Of a stretch of DNA of 64,000 nucleotides, positions 1-7,300 are shown in pieces (positions within the stretch are counted from its first letter, which is position 1; each line of letters begins with the position of its first letter). The stretch covers positions 62,001 to 126,000 of the forward strand of contig NZ_JAWHTE010000002.1 of assembly GCF_032586175.1 (NCBI RefSeq). The letters run 5' to 3'. The notes beneath the pieces were generated by a model that saw only the letters and a list, made by a program, of their open reading frames with translations, was not told where the DNA came from and searched no databases. The stretch comes from Ovoidimarina sediminis (GTDB lineage: Bacteria > Pseudomonadota > Alphaproteobacteria > Rhodobacterales > Rhodobacteraceae). Made by a program: the position numbers and the translations under genes.

Positions 1-562
1 GAAGATCCTGCTGCCACTCGCGGCGCTCAGCATTCTTTCGAGCGTCGTGTTCTTCGCTCGCGAGAACGAGGACGTGCGCGACATCCCCTTCCTGATGACC
101 GGCGAGACCGACGCCCCCGATCAGCGCATCGCCGCGCCCGAATACCAGGCACTCACCGATGACGGCGCCCGCGTGAAACTCACCGCACGCGAAGTCACGC
201 CGTCGGAGGAAGACGAGGGCTGGCTCGATATCTCGAACGTCGCGGGTCGGATCGAAACGCGTTCCGGCCGCGTCTTTCAGGCCACGGCGCCGGGCGGGCG
301 GGTGAATTTCTCGGTCGACGAGGCGGAGCTGTCCGGCATCGTCTCGGTCGATACGTCGGACGGGTTTCATATGCTCTCCGACGCCCTGCGCCTGAAACTC
401 GACAGCACCTTCGCCGAAACCGGCGGCGCGGTGCGCGGCGAGGCGCCCTTCGGCGTGCTGGAAGCAGGGGGCATGCGGCTGGGCGAAGCCGAAGGCAGCT
501 TGGGCTCTGAGCTTATGGTTTTCAACGGCGGCGTGAAGCTGGTATATCAACCGCGGCAATGA
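1..562 (+). CDS. lptC: LPS export ABC transporter periplasmic protein LptC (5' end outside window)
   Basis: The reading frame is open from base 2, and its first residues (KILLPLAALSILSSVVFF) are a hydrophobic helix, so the gene enters from outside the window and the GTG at 47 is internal. LptC is a bitopic inner-membrane protein with a periplasmic beta-jellyroll that passes LPS from LptB2FG to LptA. The visible part (about 187 residues) is the end of the anchor plus the periplasmic domain. Its stop overlaps the lptA ATG (ATGA), giving an lptC-lptA-lptB operon. The call rests on the anchor, the domain size and this gene order. Sequence similarity within the LptC family is weak. Confidence 0.88.
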   Translation, partial: KILLPLAALSILSSVVFFARENEDVRDIPFLMTGETDAPDQRIAAPEYQALTDDGARVKLTAREVTPSEEDEGWLDISNVAGRIETRSGRVFQATAPGGRVNFSVDEAELSGIVSVDTSDGFHMLSDALRLKLDSTFAETGGAVRGEAPFGVLEAGGMRLGEAEGSLGSELMVFNGGVKLVYQPRQ

Positions 563-1071
563 AGGGTGTGCGTGGCATGGGACGGATCTGGGCATTGGGA
601 ATCGCGCTTGCGCTGACCCCCGTCGTGGCCATCGGCCAGGGCACCGGCATCACCCTCGGCAGCCTTCAGCACGACACGAGCCTGCCGGTCGAAGTGACTT
701 CTGACAACCTGTCGGTCGAAAACGAGGCAGGCGTTGCGATCTTCGACGGCAACGTCATCGTCATCCAGGGCGCAATGCGGCTGGCGGCCGGGAATATCCG
801 CGTCAGCTATGGGGAAACCGGCGATGGCGGGCGCACGGAAATCAGCGAAATGATCGCCTCCGGCGGCGTGACCTTCGCCAATGGCTCGGATGCCGCGGAA
901 GCCAGCGATGCCGTCTACAGCCCCGAGGCGGGAACGCTGGTGATGACCGGCGATGTCGTCCTGACGCAGGGCCCGAGCGTGATTTCGGGCGAACGGCTGA
1001 CCGTCGATCTGGGCGCCGGCACCGGCGTGATGGAAGGCCGCGTGCGTACGATTTTCCAGAGCCAGAACTGA
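559..1071 (+). CDS. lptA: LPS transport periplasmic protein LptA (OstA-like)
   Basis: This 170-residue protein starts with a Sec signal peptide (basic MKGVRGMGR, then a hydrophobic core ending near AIGQG). It continues as an OstA/LptA beta-jellyroll with the typical pattern of short strands such as VEVTSDNLSVENEAGVAIFDGNV. LptA forms the periplasmic bridge that carries LPS from LptC to LptD. It overlaps lptC by 4 bp and lptB by 1 bp (TGATG), so the three genes are translationally coupled. Family membership is clear from the repeat pattern and the context. Confidence 0.93.
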   Translation: MKGVRGMGRIWALGIALALTPVVAIGQGTGITLGSLQHDTSLPVEVTSDNLSVENEAGVAIFDGNVIVIQGAMRLAAGNIRVSYGETGDGGRTEISEMIASGGVTFANGSDAAEASDAVYSPEAGTLVMTGDVVLTQGPSVISGERLTVDLGAGTGVMEGRVRTIFQSQN

Positions 1072-1832
1072 TGGCCACCCAACCCGATCTGCGCGTGGCC
1101 CCGGGTGGCCAGGGGCTCGAGGTGATCGGGCTTCGGAAAAGCTACCGCAAGCGACCGGTGATCCGCGATGTCTCGATGTCGCTGTCCCGAGGCGAGGTCG
1201 TGGCGCTTCTGGGCCCCAACGGCTCGGGCAAGACGACGTGTTTCTACGCCATCGCGGGGCTTGTCGCGATCGACGGCGGGCAGGTCATCCTCGATGGCCG
1301 CGACGTCACCACCCTGCCGATGTACCGCCGCGCACGCCTCGGGATCGGCTACCTGCCGCAGGAAGTGTCGATCTTCCGGGGCCTCAGCGTCGAGGATAAC
1401 ATCCTCGCCATCCTCGAGATCACCGAACGCGACCGGATCAAGCGGCACGAACGGCTTGACGAACTTCTTTCGGATTTCTCGATCACGCATCTGAGGCGCG
1501 CGCCCGCGCTGTCGCTTTCGGGGGGCGAACGGCGACGGACGGAAATCGCCCGCTGCCTGGCCGCCGATCCGAAATACCTTCTTCTCGACGAACCCTTCGC
1601 CGGGGTCGATCCGATCGCGGTGGGTGAAATCCGTCAGCTTGTGGGGCAGCTGAAAGACCGGGGGATCGGGGTGCTGATCACCGATCACAACGTGCGCGAA
1701 ACGCTCGAGATCGTGGACCGGGCCTATATCCTCCATGACGGCCAGGTGCTTATGAGCGGCACCACCGCCGAAGTCGTCGAGGACGAGAACGTGCGCCGCG
1801 TCTACCTTGGCCAGCACTTCAAGATCCATTAA
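1071..1832 (+). CDS. lptB: LPS export ABC transporter ATP-binding protein LptB
   Basis: The 253-residue ABC ATPase energises LPS extraction from the inner membrane as a dimer with LptF/LptG, which are not in this window. Visible motifs are Walker A GPNGSGKT, the Q-loop in LPQEVSIFRGLSVEDN (the LptB-type sequence), the signature LSGGERRRTEIAR, Walker B YLLLDEPFAGVDP, and the H-loop ITDHN. It is last in the lptC-lptA-lptB unit. About 260 bp of non-coding DNA separates it from hpf; in many other Proteobacteria rpoN occupies this position. Confidence 0.97.
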   Translation: MATQPDLRVAPGGQGLEVIGLRKSYRKRPVIRDVSMSLSRGEVVALLGPNGSGKTTCFYAIAGLVAIDGGQVILDGRDVTTLPMYRRARLGIGYLPQEVSIFRGLSVEDNILAILEITERDRIKRHERLDELLSDFSITHLRRAPALSLSGGERRRTEIARCLAADPKYLLLDEPFAGVDPIAVGEIRQLVGQLKDRGIGVLITDHNVRETLEIVDRAYILHDGQVLMSGTTAEVVEDENVRRVYLGQHFKIH

Positions 1833-2095
1833 CCTTTTGTTGTGGCAACCGCCTATGAAGACGCAATATATCGGGGTGACCCCGGCATTGTTCCAAGGCA
1901 CTCCGGTTATCGTTGACAACCCTGCCCGGGATACAGCCAAATGCTCTTAATGTTGCACCGTTCGGCCGATCCCGGCACCCCGCATCAGGGGCCCGCTTCA
2001 CAAAGACCACCCCGGCCAGCCGGTGCATCACCACTCAATCAGATCAATAACAAGACCGGCCGGGCCTCGCCACGGCCGTGAAAACGGAGGACATC

Positions 2096-2665
2096 GTGCG
2101 TTTCCAGATCAGCGGCAAGCAGATCGATATCGGAGCCTCGCTGCAGGCCCATGTCGAACAGGAACTTACAGGGGTGACACAGAAATTCGCGGGCCGGCCT
2201 ACGGACGCGACGGTGATATTTTCCAAGGACGCACACGAATTCGTCTGCGAAAGCACGATTCACCTCTCCACCGGCCTGACGGCCCAGGCCAAGGGGCAGG
2301 CGACAGAGATTTACAGCGCCTTCGACAAGTGCACGGAAAAGCTGGAAAAACAGCTGCGCCGCTACAAGCGGCGGCTGAAGGATCATCACCGCGAGCGGAC
2401 CGACCCCGTTGAACATATCGGCGCGGCCTCGTATATCCTCGCCGGATCGGACGACTCGGAGACCGAGGAACCCGAAAGCCTGCAGCCGATGATCATCGCA
2501 GAGATGGAAACCAAGATCCCATCCCTGACCGTCGGAGAGGCCGTGATGCAAATGGAACTCGCCGGGGCGCCCGTTTTGGTCTTCAGAAACGAAAAACGCG
2601 AAAACGGCGTGAATATCGTGTACCGGCGGGACGATGGAAACATCGGCTGGATCGACCCGGACTGA
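2096..2665 (+). CDS. hpf: Ribosome hibernation promoting factor, long form
   Basis: I place the start at GTG 2096 (MRFQISGKQIDIGASL), 5 nt after a strong GGAGG at 2086-2090. An upstream in-frame GTG at 2078 would put this ribosome-binding site inside the gene. The 189-residue product has the N-terminal HPF/RaiA fold (about 1-100) with the basic stretch EKQLRRYKRRLKDHH, an acidic linker, and a C-terminal dimerisation domain ending VYRRDDGNIGWIDPD. Long HPF dimerises 70S ribosomes into inactive 100S particles in slow growth. It is followed 50 bp later by ptsN, a common pairing. Confidence 0.95.
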   Translation: MRFQISGKQIDIGASLQAHVEQELTGVTQKFAGRPTDATVIFSKDAHEFVCESTIHLSTGLTAQAKGQATEIYSAFDKCTEKLEKQLRRYKRRLKDHHRERTDPVEHIGAASYILAGSDDSETEEPESLQPMIIAEMETKIPSLTVGEAVMQMELAGAPVLVFRNEKRENGVNIVYRRDDGNIGWIDPD

Positions 2666-2715
2666 CGCTCTGCGACCACCTGACCGAACAGCTCAGCAAA
2701 AGAGATTTATCTGAC

Positions 2716-3180
2716 ATGCAACTGTCGTCGCTGCTTTCTCCAGAGGCCGTCCGCACTTTGCCAGGCATCACCTCCAAGAAACGCCTGTTTCAGGAGATCG
2801 GGGAAATCTTCGAACGCCGCCATGACCTGCCGTCGGGCAGCGCCTTCGACGCGCTGCAGGAACGCGAAAGCCTCGGGCCCACGGGCGTCGGCAACGGCAT
2901 CGCCCTGCCGCATGCGCGCATCTCCGGGCTCGACGGCGTTTCGGGCGTGTTTCTCAAGCTCGACAAACCGCTGGAATTCGAATCGGTCGATCGGTTGCCC
3001 GTCGATCTCGTCTTCGCGCTTTTCGCGCCCGAGGATGCGGGCGTCGATCACCTGAAGGCGCTGGCGCTTGTCTCGCGCACGATGCGGGATACGGCGTTGT
3101 GCGTGAAGCTTCGGGCAAACGAAGACCCGGCCACGCTCTATGCGCTTCTGACCGACACACAATCGACCCGCGCGGCCTGA
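2716..3180 (+). CDS. ptsN: Nitrogen-type PTS regulatory protein IIA(Ntr)
   Basis: The 154-residue PTS EIIA type-2 domain has the phospho-accepting histidine in GIALPHARI (His66). PtsN receives phosphate from the PtsP/PtsO relay and regulates partner proteins rather than importing sugar. The pairing with hpf downstream of lptB is conserved in Proteobacteria. The last codons and the stop lie inside a perfect 12-bp inverted repeat (3164-3193), a likely transcript-end structure. Confidence 0.95.
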   Translation: MQLSSLLSPEAVRTLPGITSKKRLFQEIGEIFERRHDLPSGSAFDALQERESLGPTGVGNGIALPHARISGLDGVSGVFLKLDKPLEFESVDRLPVDLVFALFAPEDAGVDHLKALALVSRTMRDTALCVKLRANEDPATLYALLTDTQSTRAA

Positions 3181-3193
3181 ACCGCGCGGGTCG
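3164..3193 (+). terminator. Perfect 12-bp hairpin across the ptsN stop codon
   Basis: CGACCCGCGCGG (3164-3175) pairs perfectly with CCGCGCGGGTCG (3182-3193) around a 6-nt loop that contains the TGA of ptsN (3178-3180). No T-run follows on either strand, so it is not a textbook intrinsic terminator. It may instead be a 3' stabiliser or a shared structure with the convergent gene ending at 3212. Confidence 0.55.
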
Positions 3194-3211
3194 CCGACAA
3201 CGGGCAGGCCG

Positions 3212-3847
3212 TCAGGCTGCCGCCGGCTCTCCCCCGAACATCGCCCAAAACTCAACGCGCGCGTTGCTGCGCGGGAAAGCCGCGCCGGGCACCGGCACGC
3301 CGAGAAAACGGCACAGCGGATCCCAGCCCTCCGACGGGGTGAAGACCAGAAGCCTGTCGCGCCCGATCGTATCGCGCACCTTCTCGTTGTTCCGCCGGTA
3401 GGCCCTGATTGCGCTGTCGCGGTCGAGCCCCGCCTCGCCGCCCTGCCCGAGGATCCGGTCCATCGAATCAAGCACCGCCTGAACCTCCGCTGGCAGGGCA
3501 AGGCCCTTGCGGTGCATCCAGAACTTGTTGATCGTCTGCGAATAACTCTCCCACCACTCGTCCTCCGGACGCTCGGTGTGAATCACCTTCGCCTCGGGAA
3601 AGGCGATCGACAATTCGTGCCAGAACACCGCGCCGGGATTGTCCACCTGCGCCCTGTAGCCTTCGAAGACATCCGCCCAGTCAACCTCCTCGCCCCGGGC
3701 AAGTGCCGCCCAATGCACCGCCTGCCCGGGGTTTCCCAGAACCTCGACCATGTGGTGACAGGGGCCGAACCCCAGCGCCTCAAGCGCCAGTTTCGTCGAC
3801 ATCGTCCCCGTCCGTCCAAAACCCGATCCGATGATTTCAAGTGCCAT
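3212..3847 (-). CDS. Sulfotransferase family protein (small, single domain)
   Basis: The 211-residue protein opens with IIGSGFGRTGTMSTKLALE, a 5'-phosphosulfate-binding P-loop typical of PAPS-dependent sulfotransferases. It continues with AKVIHTERPEDEWWESYSQTI, which matches the 3'-phosphate-binding region (arginine followed by a serine). Proteins of this type are common in Rhodobacteraceae and their acceptors are unknown. A GGAG lies upstream of the ATG. It is divergent from a LysR regulator (95 bp apart) that may control it. Confidence 0.8.
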   Translation of the reverse strand: MALEIIGSGFGRTGTMSTKLALEALGFGPCHHMVEVLGNPGQAVHWAALARGEEVDWADVFEGYRAQVDNPGAVFWHELSIAFPEAKVIHTERPEDEWWESYSQTINKFWMHRKGLALPAEVQAVLDSMDRILGQGGEAGLDRDSAIRAYRRNNEKVRDTIGRDRLLVFTPSEGWDPLCRFLGVPVPGAAFPRSNARVEFWAMFGGEPAAA

Positions 3848-3941
3848 GATGCGTTCTCCTTCCGACGTCCGTTCGCTGGTGTTGTGGGGAGAATTGTGAA
3901 ATCAAATTCATCAGGAACCTAGAAAAACGATTTCATTCAGC

Positions 3942-4886
3942 ATGAACGATATTCAGCTTCATCGGCTCGACCTGAATTTACTTGTGACGTTCGAGGCGCT
4001 TATGGATGAGGGAAGCGTCGCCGGAGCGGCGAACAGGCTTGGCAAGACCCCCTCCGCCATCAGCCACGCCCTGGGCCGCCTGCGCGAGCAGGCCGGTGAT
4101 CCCCTCCTCGTCAAGGTCGGCGGCAGGATGCAGCCCAGCCCCTTCGCGCTTCGCCTGATCGAGGATGTGCGCCCGATCCTCCGGGCGGTGCAACGCGCCT
4201 TCGCCCCGCCCGAACCGTTCGATCCCGCCACAAGCCGCCGCGTCTTCCGCATCGCCATGCCGGCGATGACCTCGCTGATCGCAGAGATCTTCGAACGCCT
4301 GAACCGCGAGGCGCCCCATGTCGCGCTCGAATGGGCCTCGCTCGACGCGGGCATCCTCACCGCGGTGGCGGACGAACAGATCGACCTTGCGCTCATGGGG
4401 GCCGACAAGACGCTGCCCGAAGGGTTGATGGAACGGCGAATGGCCCCGCTTGAACGATTGACCTTCCTGCGGCAGGGCCACCCCGCGCTTGCCAACTGGA
4501 ACCGGCAGGCCTGGCTCGACTGGCCGCATGTCATGGTCGGAATGGCAAGCGCGGGGCGTCAGACGGTGGAAGATCACCTGCGCCGTGACGGGCTGGACCG
4601 ACAGGTGGGCGCGCGGCTTTCCGAATTCTCCGGTGTCGCGCCGCTCATCGCGCGCACCAACATGCTCTGGACAACCGTCCTGCCCTTCATGGTCCGCGAC
4701 ATCGCGACCTACGACCTTGCCGTGCGCCACCCCCCGGTCGACCTGCCCGATTTCGAGTTCCGCTTTCTCTGGAGCAGCCGGCTTTCGGCCGACCCCGGCA
4801 ACCGCTGGCTGCGCGACCTCGTGATCGGGGCCTACGAAACGCTGGAGCGCGAGGCGAAGGCTGCGCGGTTTTCCAACGGAGAGTGA
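3942..4886 (+). CDS. LysR-family transcriptional regulator
   Basis: The 314-residue protein has the LysR winged helix-turn-helix at about residues 9-68 (LVTFEALMDEGSVAGAANRL followed by PSAISHALGRLRE) and an effector-binding substrate domain from about 95. LysR regulators usually act on a divergent or adjacent gene. Candidates here are the sulfotransferase at 3212-3847 and the SnoaL-like gene starting 101 bp downstream. The effector cannot be read from sequence. Confidence 0.92.
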   Translation: MNDIQLHRLDLNLLVTFEALMDEGSVAGAANRLGKTPSAISHALGRLREQAGDPLLVKVGGRMQPSPFALRLIEDVRPILRAVQRAFAPPEPFDPATSRRVFRIAMPAMTSLIAEIFERLNREAPHVALEWASLDAGILTAVADEQIDLALMGADKTLPEGLMERRMAPLERLTFLRQGHPALANWNRQAWLDWPHVMVGMASAGRQTVEDHLRRDGLDRQVGARLSEFSGVAPLIARTNMLWTTVLPFMVRDIATYDLAVRHPPVDLPDFEFRFLWSSRLSADPGNRWLRDLVIGAYETLEREAKAARFSNGE

Positions 4887-4987
4887 TGGTTTCTTCGTTG
4901 ATCCGCCAAGCTCCTGCGTGCCACGGTGCGCGAAGGGGACTAACGGGCAGTCCGGCGCGCACCGGGCTGCGGGACGGGGGGAACACC

Positions 4988-5860
4988 ATGTCGCACAAGA
5001 CCACCGCGGAAACATATTTCGCCGCCTGGAATGCCAGGGATGCCGACGCCATCCTGGCGACACTGGGCGAGGGCGGAACCTATCAGGATCCGTCAACGGG
5101 CGGGCCGATTTCGGGCGAGGCGCTTCGCGGCTATGTCACGGCGATCTGGAACGTGTTTCCCGATCTCGGCTTCGAGATCGCGTCGCATTCGGATGATGGT
5201 GCGTCGGCCCAATGGATCATGCGCGGTACCAACCACGGGTCGTATCACGGCTTGCCGCCCACCGGCCGGCAGGTGGAACTTCCCGGCGCCGATTTCTTCA
5301 CCTTCGATGCCTCGGGCAGAATCGCGTCAGTGACCGGCTATTTCGATGGCGGCGTCATCCCCCGCCAACTTGGCCTCGACATCATCGTGCAGCCCTCCGA
5401 GATCGGCCCGTTCCGCTTCGGCACCTCGACCGCCGTTTCCACCGGCAAGCGCGACGAACCCGCCGCCTTCTCGGTCACCTACCTTCAGGCGCGCGACGAC
5501 GAGAGCGTCGAAGAAGTGCGCAACCGCTCGCGCGAGGCTCTGACAGAGATGCTGGGAATGGAGGCCTTCATCGGCGCTACAACGGCGAAACTGGGTCACC
5601 GCCTCGTCACGATCACCGCTTGGAACGATCCCGACGCCCCGCGCCGCCTGATGCGGGAAGGCGCCCACGGGGAGGCGATGAAGTTCTTCTACGACGGATC
5701 GTTGGCCTCGGCAGGCTACACCTCGGTCTGGACGCTTCACCGCAACAACGGGTTCTGGGTGCGCTGCAACGCCTGCGGAACGATGGCGCGCAACGCGGCG
5801 GATGGCGAGGCCTGCCGCGACTGCGGCGAGGTTTTGCCGGATCGGCCTGCCTACTGGTAG
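4988..5860 (+). CDS. SnoaL-like/NTF2-fold protein with a C-terminal zinc ribbon
   Basis: I start the gene at ATG 4988, preceded by a GGGGGGAA-type ribosome-binding site; the frame is also open further upstream with poor coding character. Residues 1-125 resemble the SnoaL polyketide-cyclase/NTF2 fold (TTAETYFAAWNARDADAILATL, then a GTNHGSYHGLPPTGR segment). Residues 140-250 form a second alpha/beta domain, possibly ABM/dimeric-barrel-like. The C-terminus carries two CxxC knuckles (CNACGTMARN and CRDCGEVL), a rubredoxin-like zinc ribbon. The function is unknown. It follows the LysR gene in the same direction and may be its target. Confidence 0.75.
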   Translation: MSHKTTAETYFAAWNARDADAILATLGEGGTYQDPSTGGPISGEALRGYVTAIWNVFPDLGFEIASHSDDGASAQWIMRGTNHGSYHGLPPTGRQVELPGADFFTFDASGRIASVTGYFDGGVIPRQLGLDIIVQPSEIGPFRFGTSTAVSTGKRDEPAAFSVTYLQARDDESVEEVRNRSREALTEMLGMEAFIGATTAKLGHRLVTITAWNDPDAPRRLMREGAHGEAMKFFYDGSLASAGYTSVWTLHRNNGFWVRCNACGTMARNAADGEACRDCGEVLPDRPAYW

Positions 5861-5869
5861 GGAGGCAAT

Positions 5870-7297
5870 CTAACCCGCCCGCCAGGGCCCGTAGCCGAAC
5901 ATCATGTAGTCTTTCTGATAGGCCCGCCGCGCCGCCCGCTCGATGACGCCCGAATAGATCTCGTCAAGTCCGTGGAACGAAGCCTCGTGGTGCGGCAAGG
6001 GTGGGGCATCAGCCCCCAGACGCGCGGCGATCGCCGCAAGCTCGGCCTCCAGATCCTCGGCCCGAAGCACCCTGTCCGGCGGACCGAAACTCGAAATCCC
6101 CTGCACCGTCGCCGTCTGCGAGGCCCAGGCCCCGTCGATCCGGATCGCCGTCTGCCCGCTGAGGTTTCCCTTGAGAAAGCGCAGGAACGCCAGGAAAGCG
6201 GCACCGTGGGCCTTGGTGTCGAAACCGGGATCGGCGGGGTCCTCGGGCAGCGGCACACCATAGCTGCGCCGAAGCGTAGACCGGATGCCGGTGAAAGCCC
6301 CATCGCCCGTGGGCAGGATGAACCGGCAGAACGCCTCATGCGCCCGCGCCACGGGATGCGCCACCACCGTAAACGACAGGTGCGTCCCGGCAGTGCGCTT
6401 CCATCCCCTGAGCTTGCGTTGGGTGAACCCGGTTTCAAGCGCCTCCGCCGGCCCGCCATCCAGCGCGGCCAGCCAATCCTCCACCACGAGATCGGCCGCG
6501 CATTTCACGGGCATGTAGAGTAGCGGATGCCGCCGCGACGCCAGGAAAGAGGGCACGTTCGGCCCGCGCGGCGGTTCGAAATCCGGCACCGCATCCAGAT
6601 CCACCGGCGCCCGCGCCTCGAGCGCGGCCTTCATCTCGGCAGGGTTCACCACTTTCTCCGAAAGCGGCACGGGGTTCTGCACGCGTCCCTTCTGGGTTGT
6701 CTCCTCCGCCAGATCCTTCGCACCCAGAAACCGCGCGAGGCCCGCAATCACATCCGCATCGCCCAATTCCTCGTAGCGAATTTCGAACGGCACCTGCCCG
6801 GTGGATTTAAGCCGGTGGCGAATGCGCCCCAGATGCGCCGCACGCCCCGCCAGGTAGGCTTCGAATTCATCGGGCACGAAGCGCGCCTTTTCGCTCTTCG
6901 CGCGCTTCAGATCGCCCAGCCACCACTGGTTCGTCGCCCGCGCGATCTTCAGCGAAACATAGCTGTCGAGCGGGTCGCGCGTGAGGATGATCTTCGCAGT
7001 CTTCCGGTCTGACAGAACGTGGTCGAGCATCCGGGGGTCGTGATCGGAGAAGAGCCGAAACCCGGCAAGCCCCTTCGTCGCCTTCTGCACCGCCTCGATC
7101 AGCCGCAGCGGATCGGCGTCGCGCTCCTTCAGCGTCAGCCCGAACAGCGCCTCCGTCCCCGGCTTGCCGATGAAGCCGGGATTGAACAGCTCTCCATGGC
7201 TTGTCAGCCCGGCATAATCGTTCAGCCGCTCCTCAAGCGCGTTCGATCCGGTGCGCATATCGGCGAGGATCACGAAGCTGTCGAAGTTTCGCGCCAT
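5870..7297 (-). CDS. Two-domain sulfotransferase (NodH-like plus chondroitin-sulfotransferase-like)
   Basis: The 475-residue protein seems to hold two sulfotransferase-like modules. Residues 1-230 begin FVILADMRTGSNALEERLN with a GELFNPGF segment, resembling NodH/Stf0-type PAPS enzymes; RDPLDSYVSLK fits the 3'-phosphate site. Residues 250-475 resemble the Sulfotransferase_2 family, with HPLLYMPVKCAADLVVEDWL as P-loop equivalent, VAHPVARAHEAFCRFI, and the family's terminal pattern YQKDYMMFGYGPW. PAPS is the expected donor and a glycan the likely acceptor, given four glycan genes immediately upstream. The GT14 stop lies 3 bp before its start, so the genes are co-transcribed. Confidence 0.8.
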   Translation of the reverse strand: MARNFDSFVILADMRTGSNALEERLNDYAGLTSHGELFNPGFIGKPGTEALFGLTLKERDADPLRLIEAVQKATKGLAGFRLFSDHDPRMLDHVLSDRKTAKIILTRDPLDSYVSLKIARATNQWWLGDLKRAKSEKARFVPDEFEAYLAGRAAHLGRIRHRLKSTGQVPFEIRYEELGDADVIAGLARFLGAKDLAEETTQKGRVQNPVPLSEKVVNPAEMKAALEARAPVDLDAVPDFEPPRGPNVPSFLASRRHPLLYMPVKCAADLVVEDWLAALDGGPAEALETGFTQRKLRGWKRTAGTHLSFTVVAHPVARAHEAFCRFILPTGDGAFTGIRSTLRRSYGVPLPEDPADPGFDTKAHGAAFLAFLRFLKGNLSGQTAIRIDGAWASQTATVQGISSFGPPDRVLRAEDLEAELAAIAARLGADAPPLPHHEASFHGLDEIYSGVIERAARRAYQKDYMMFGYGPWRAG

Positions 7298-7300
7298 GGC

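Noticed and set aside
1913..1945. TTGACA at 1913-1918 as a promoter for hpf
   Set aside because: No acceptable -10 box lies 16-18 bp downstream.
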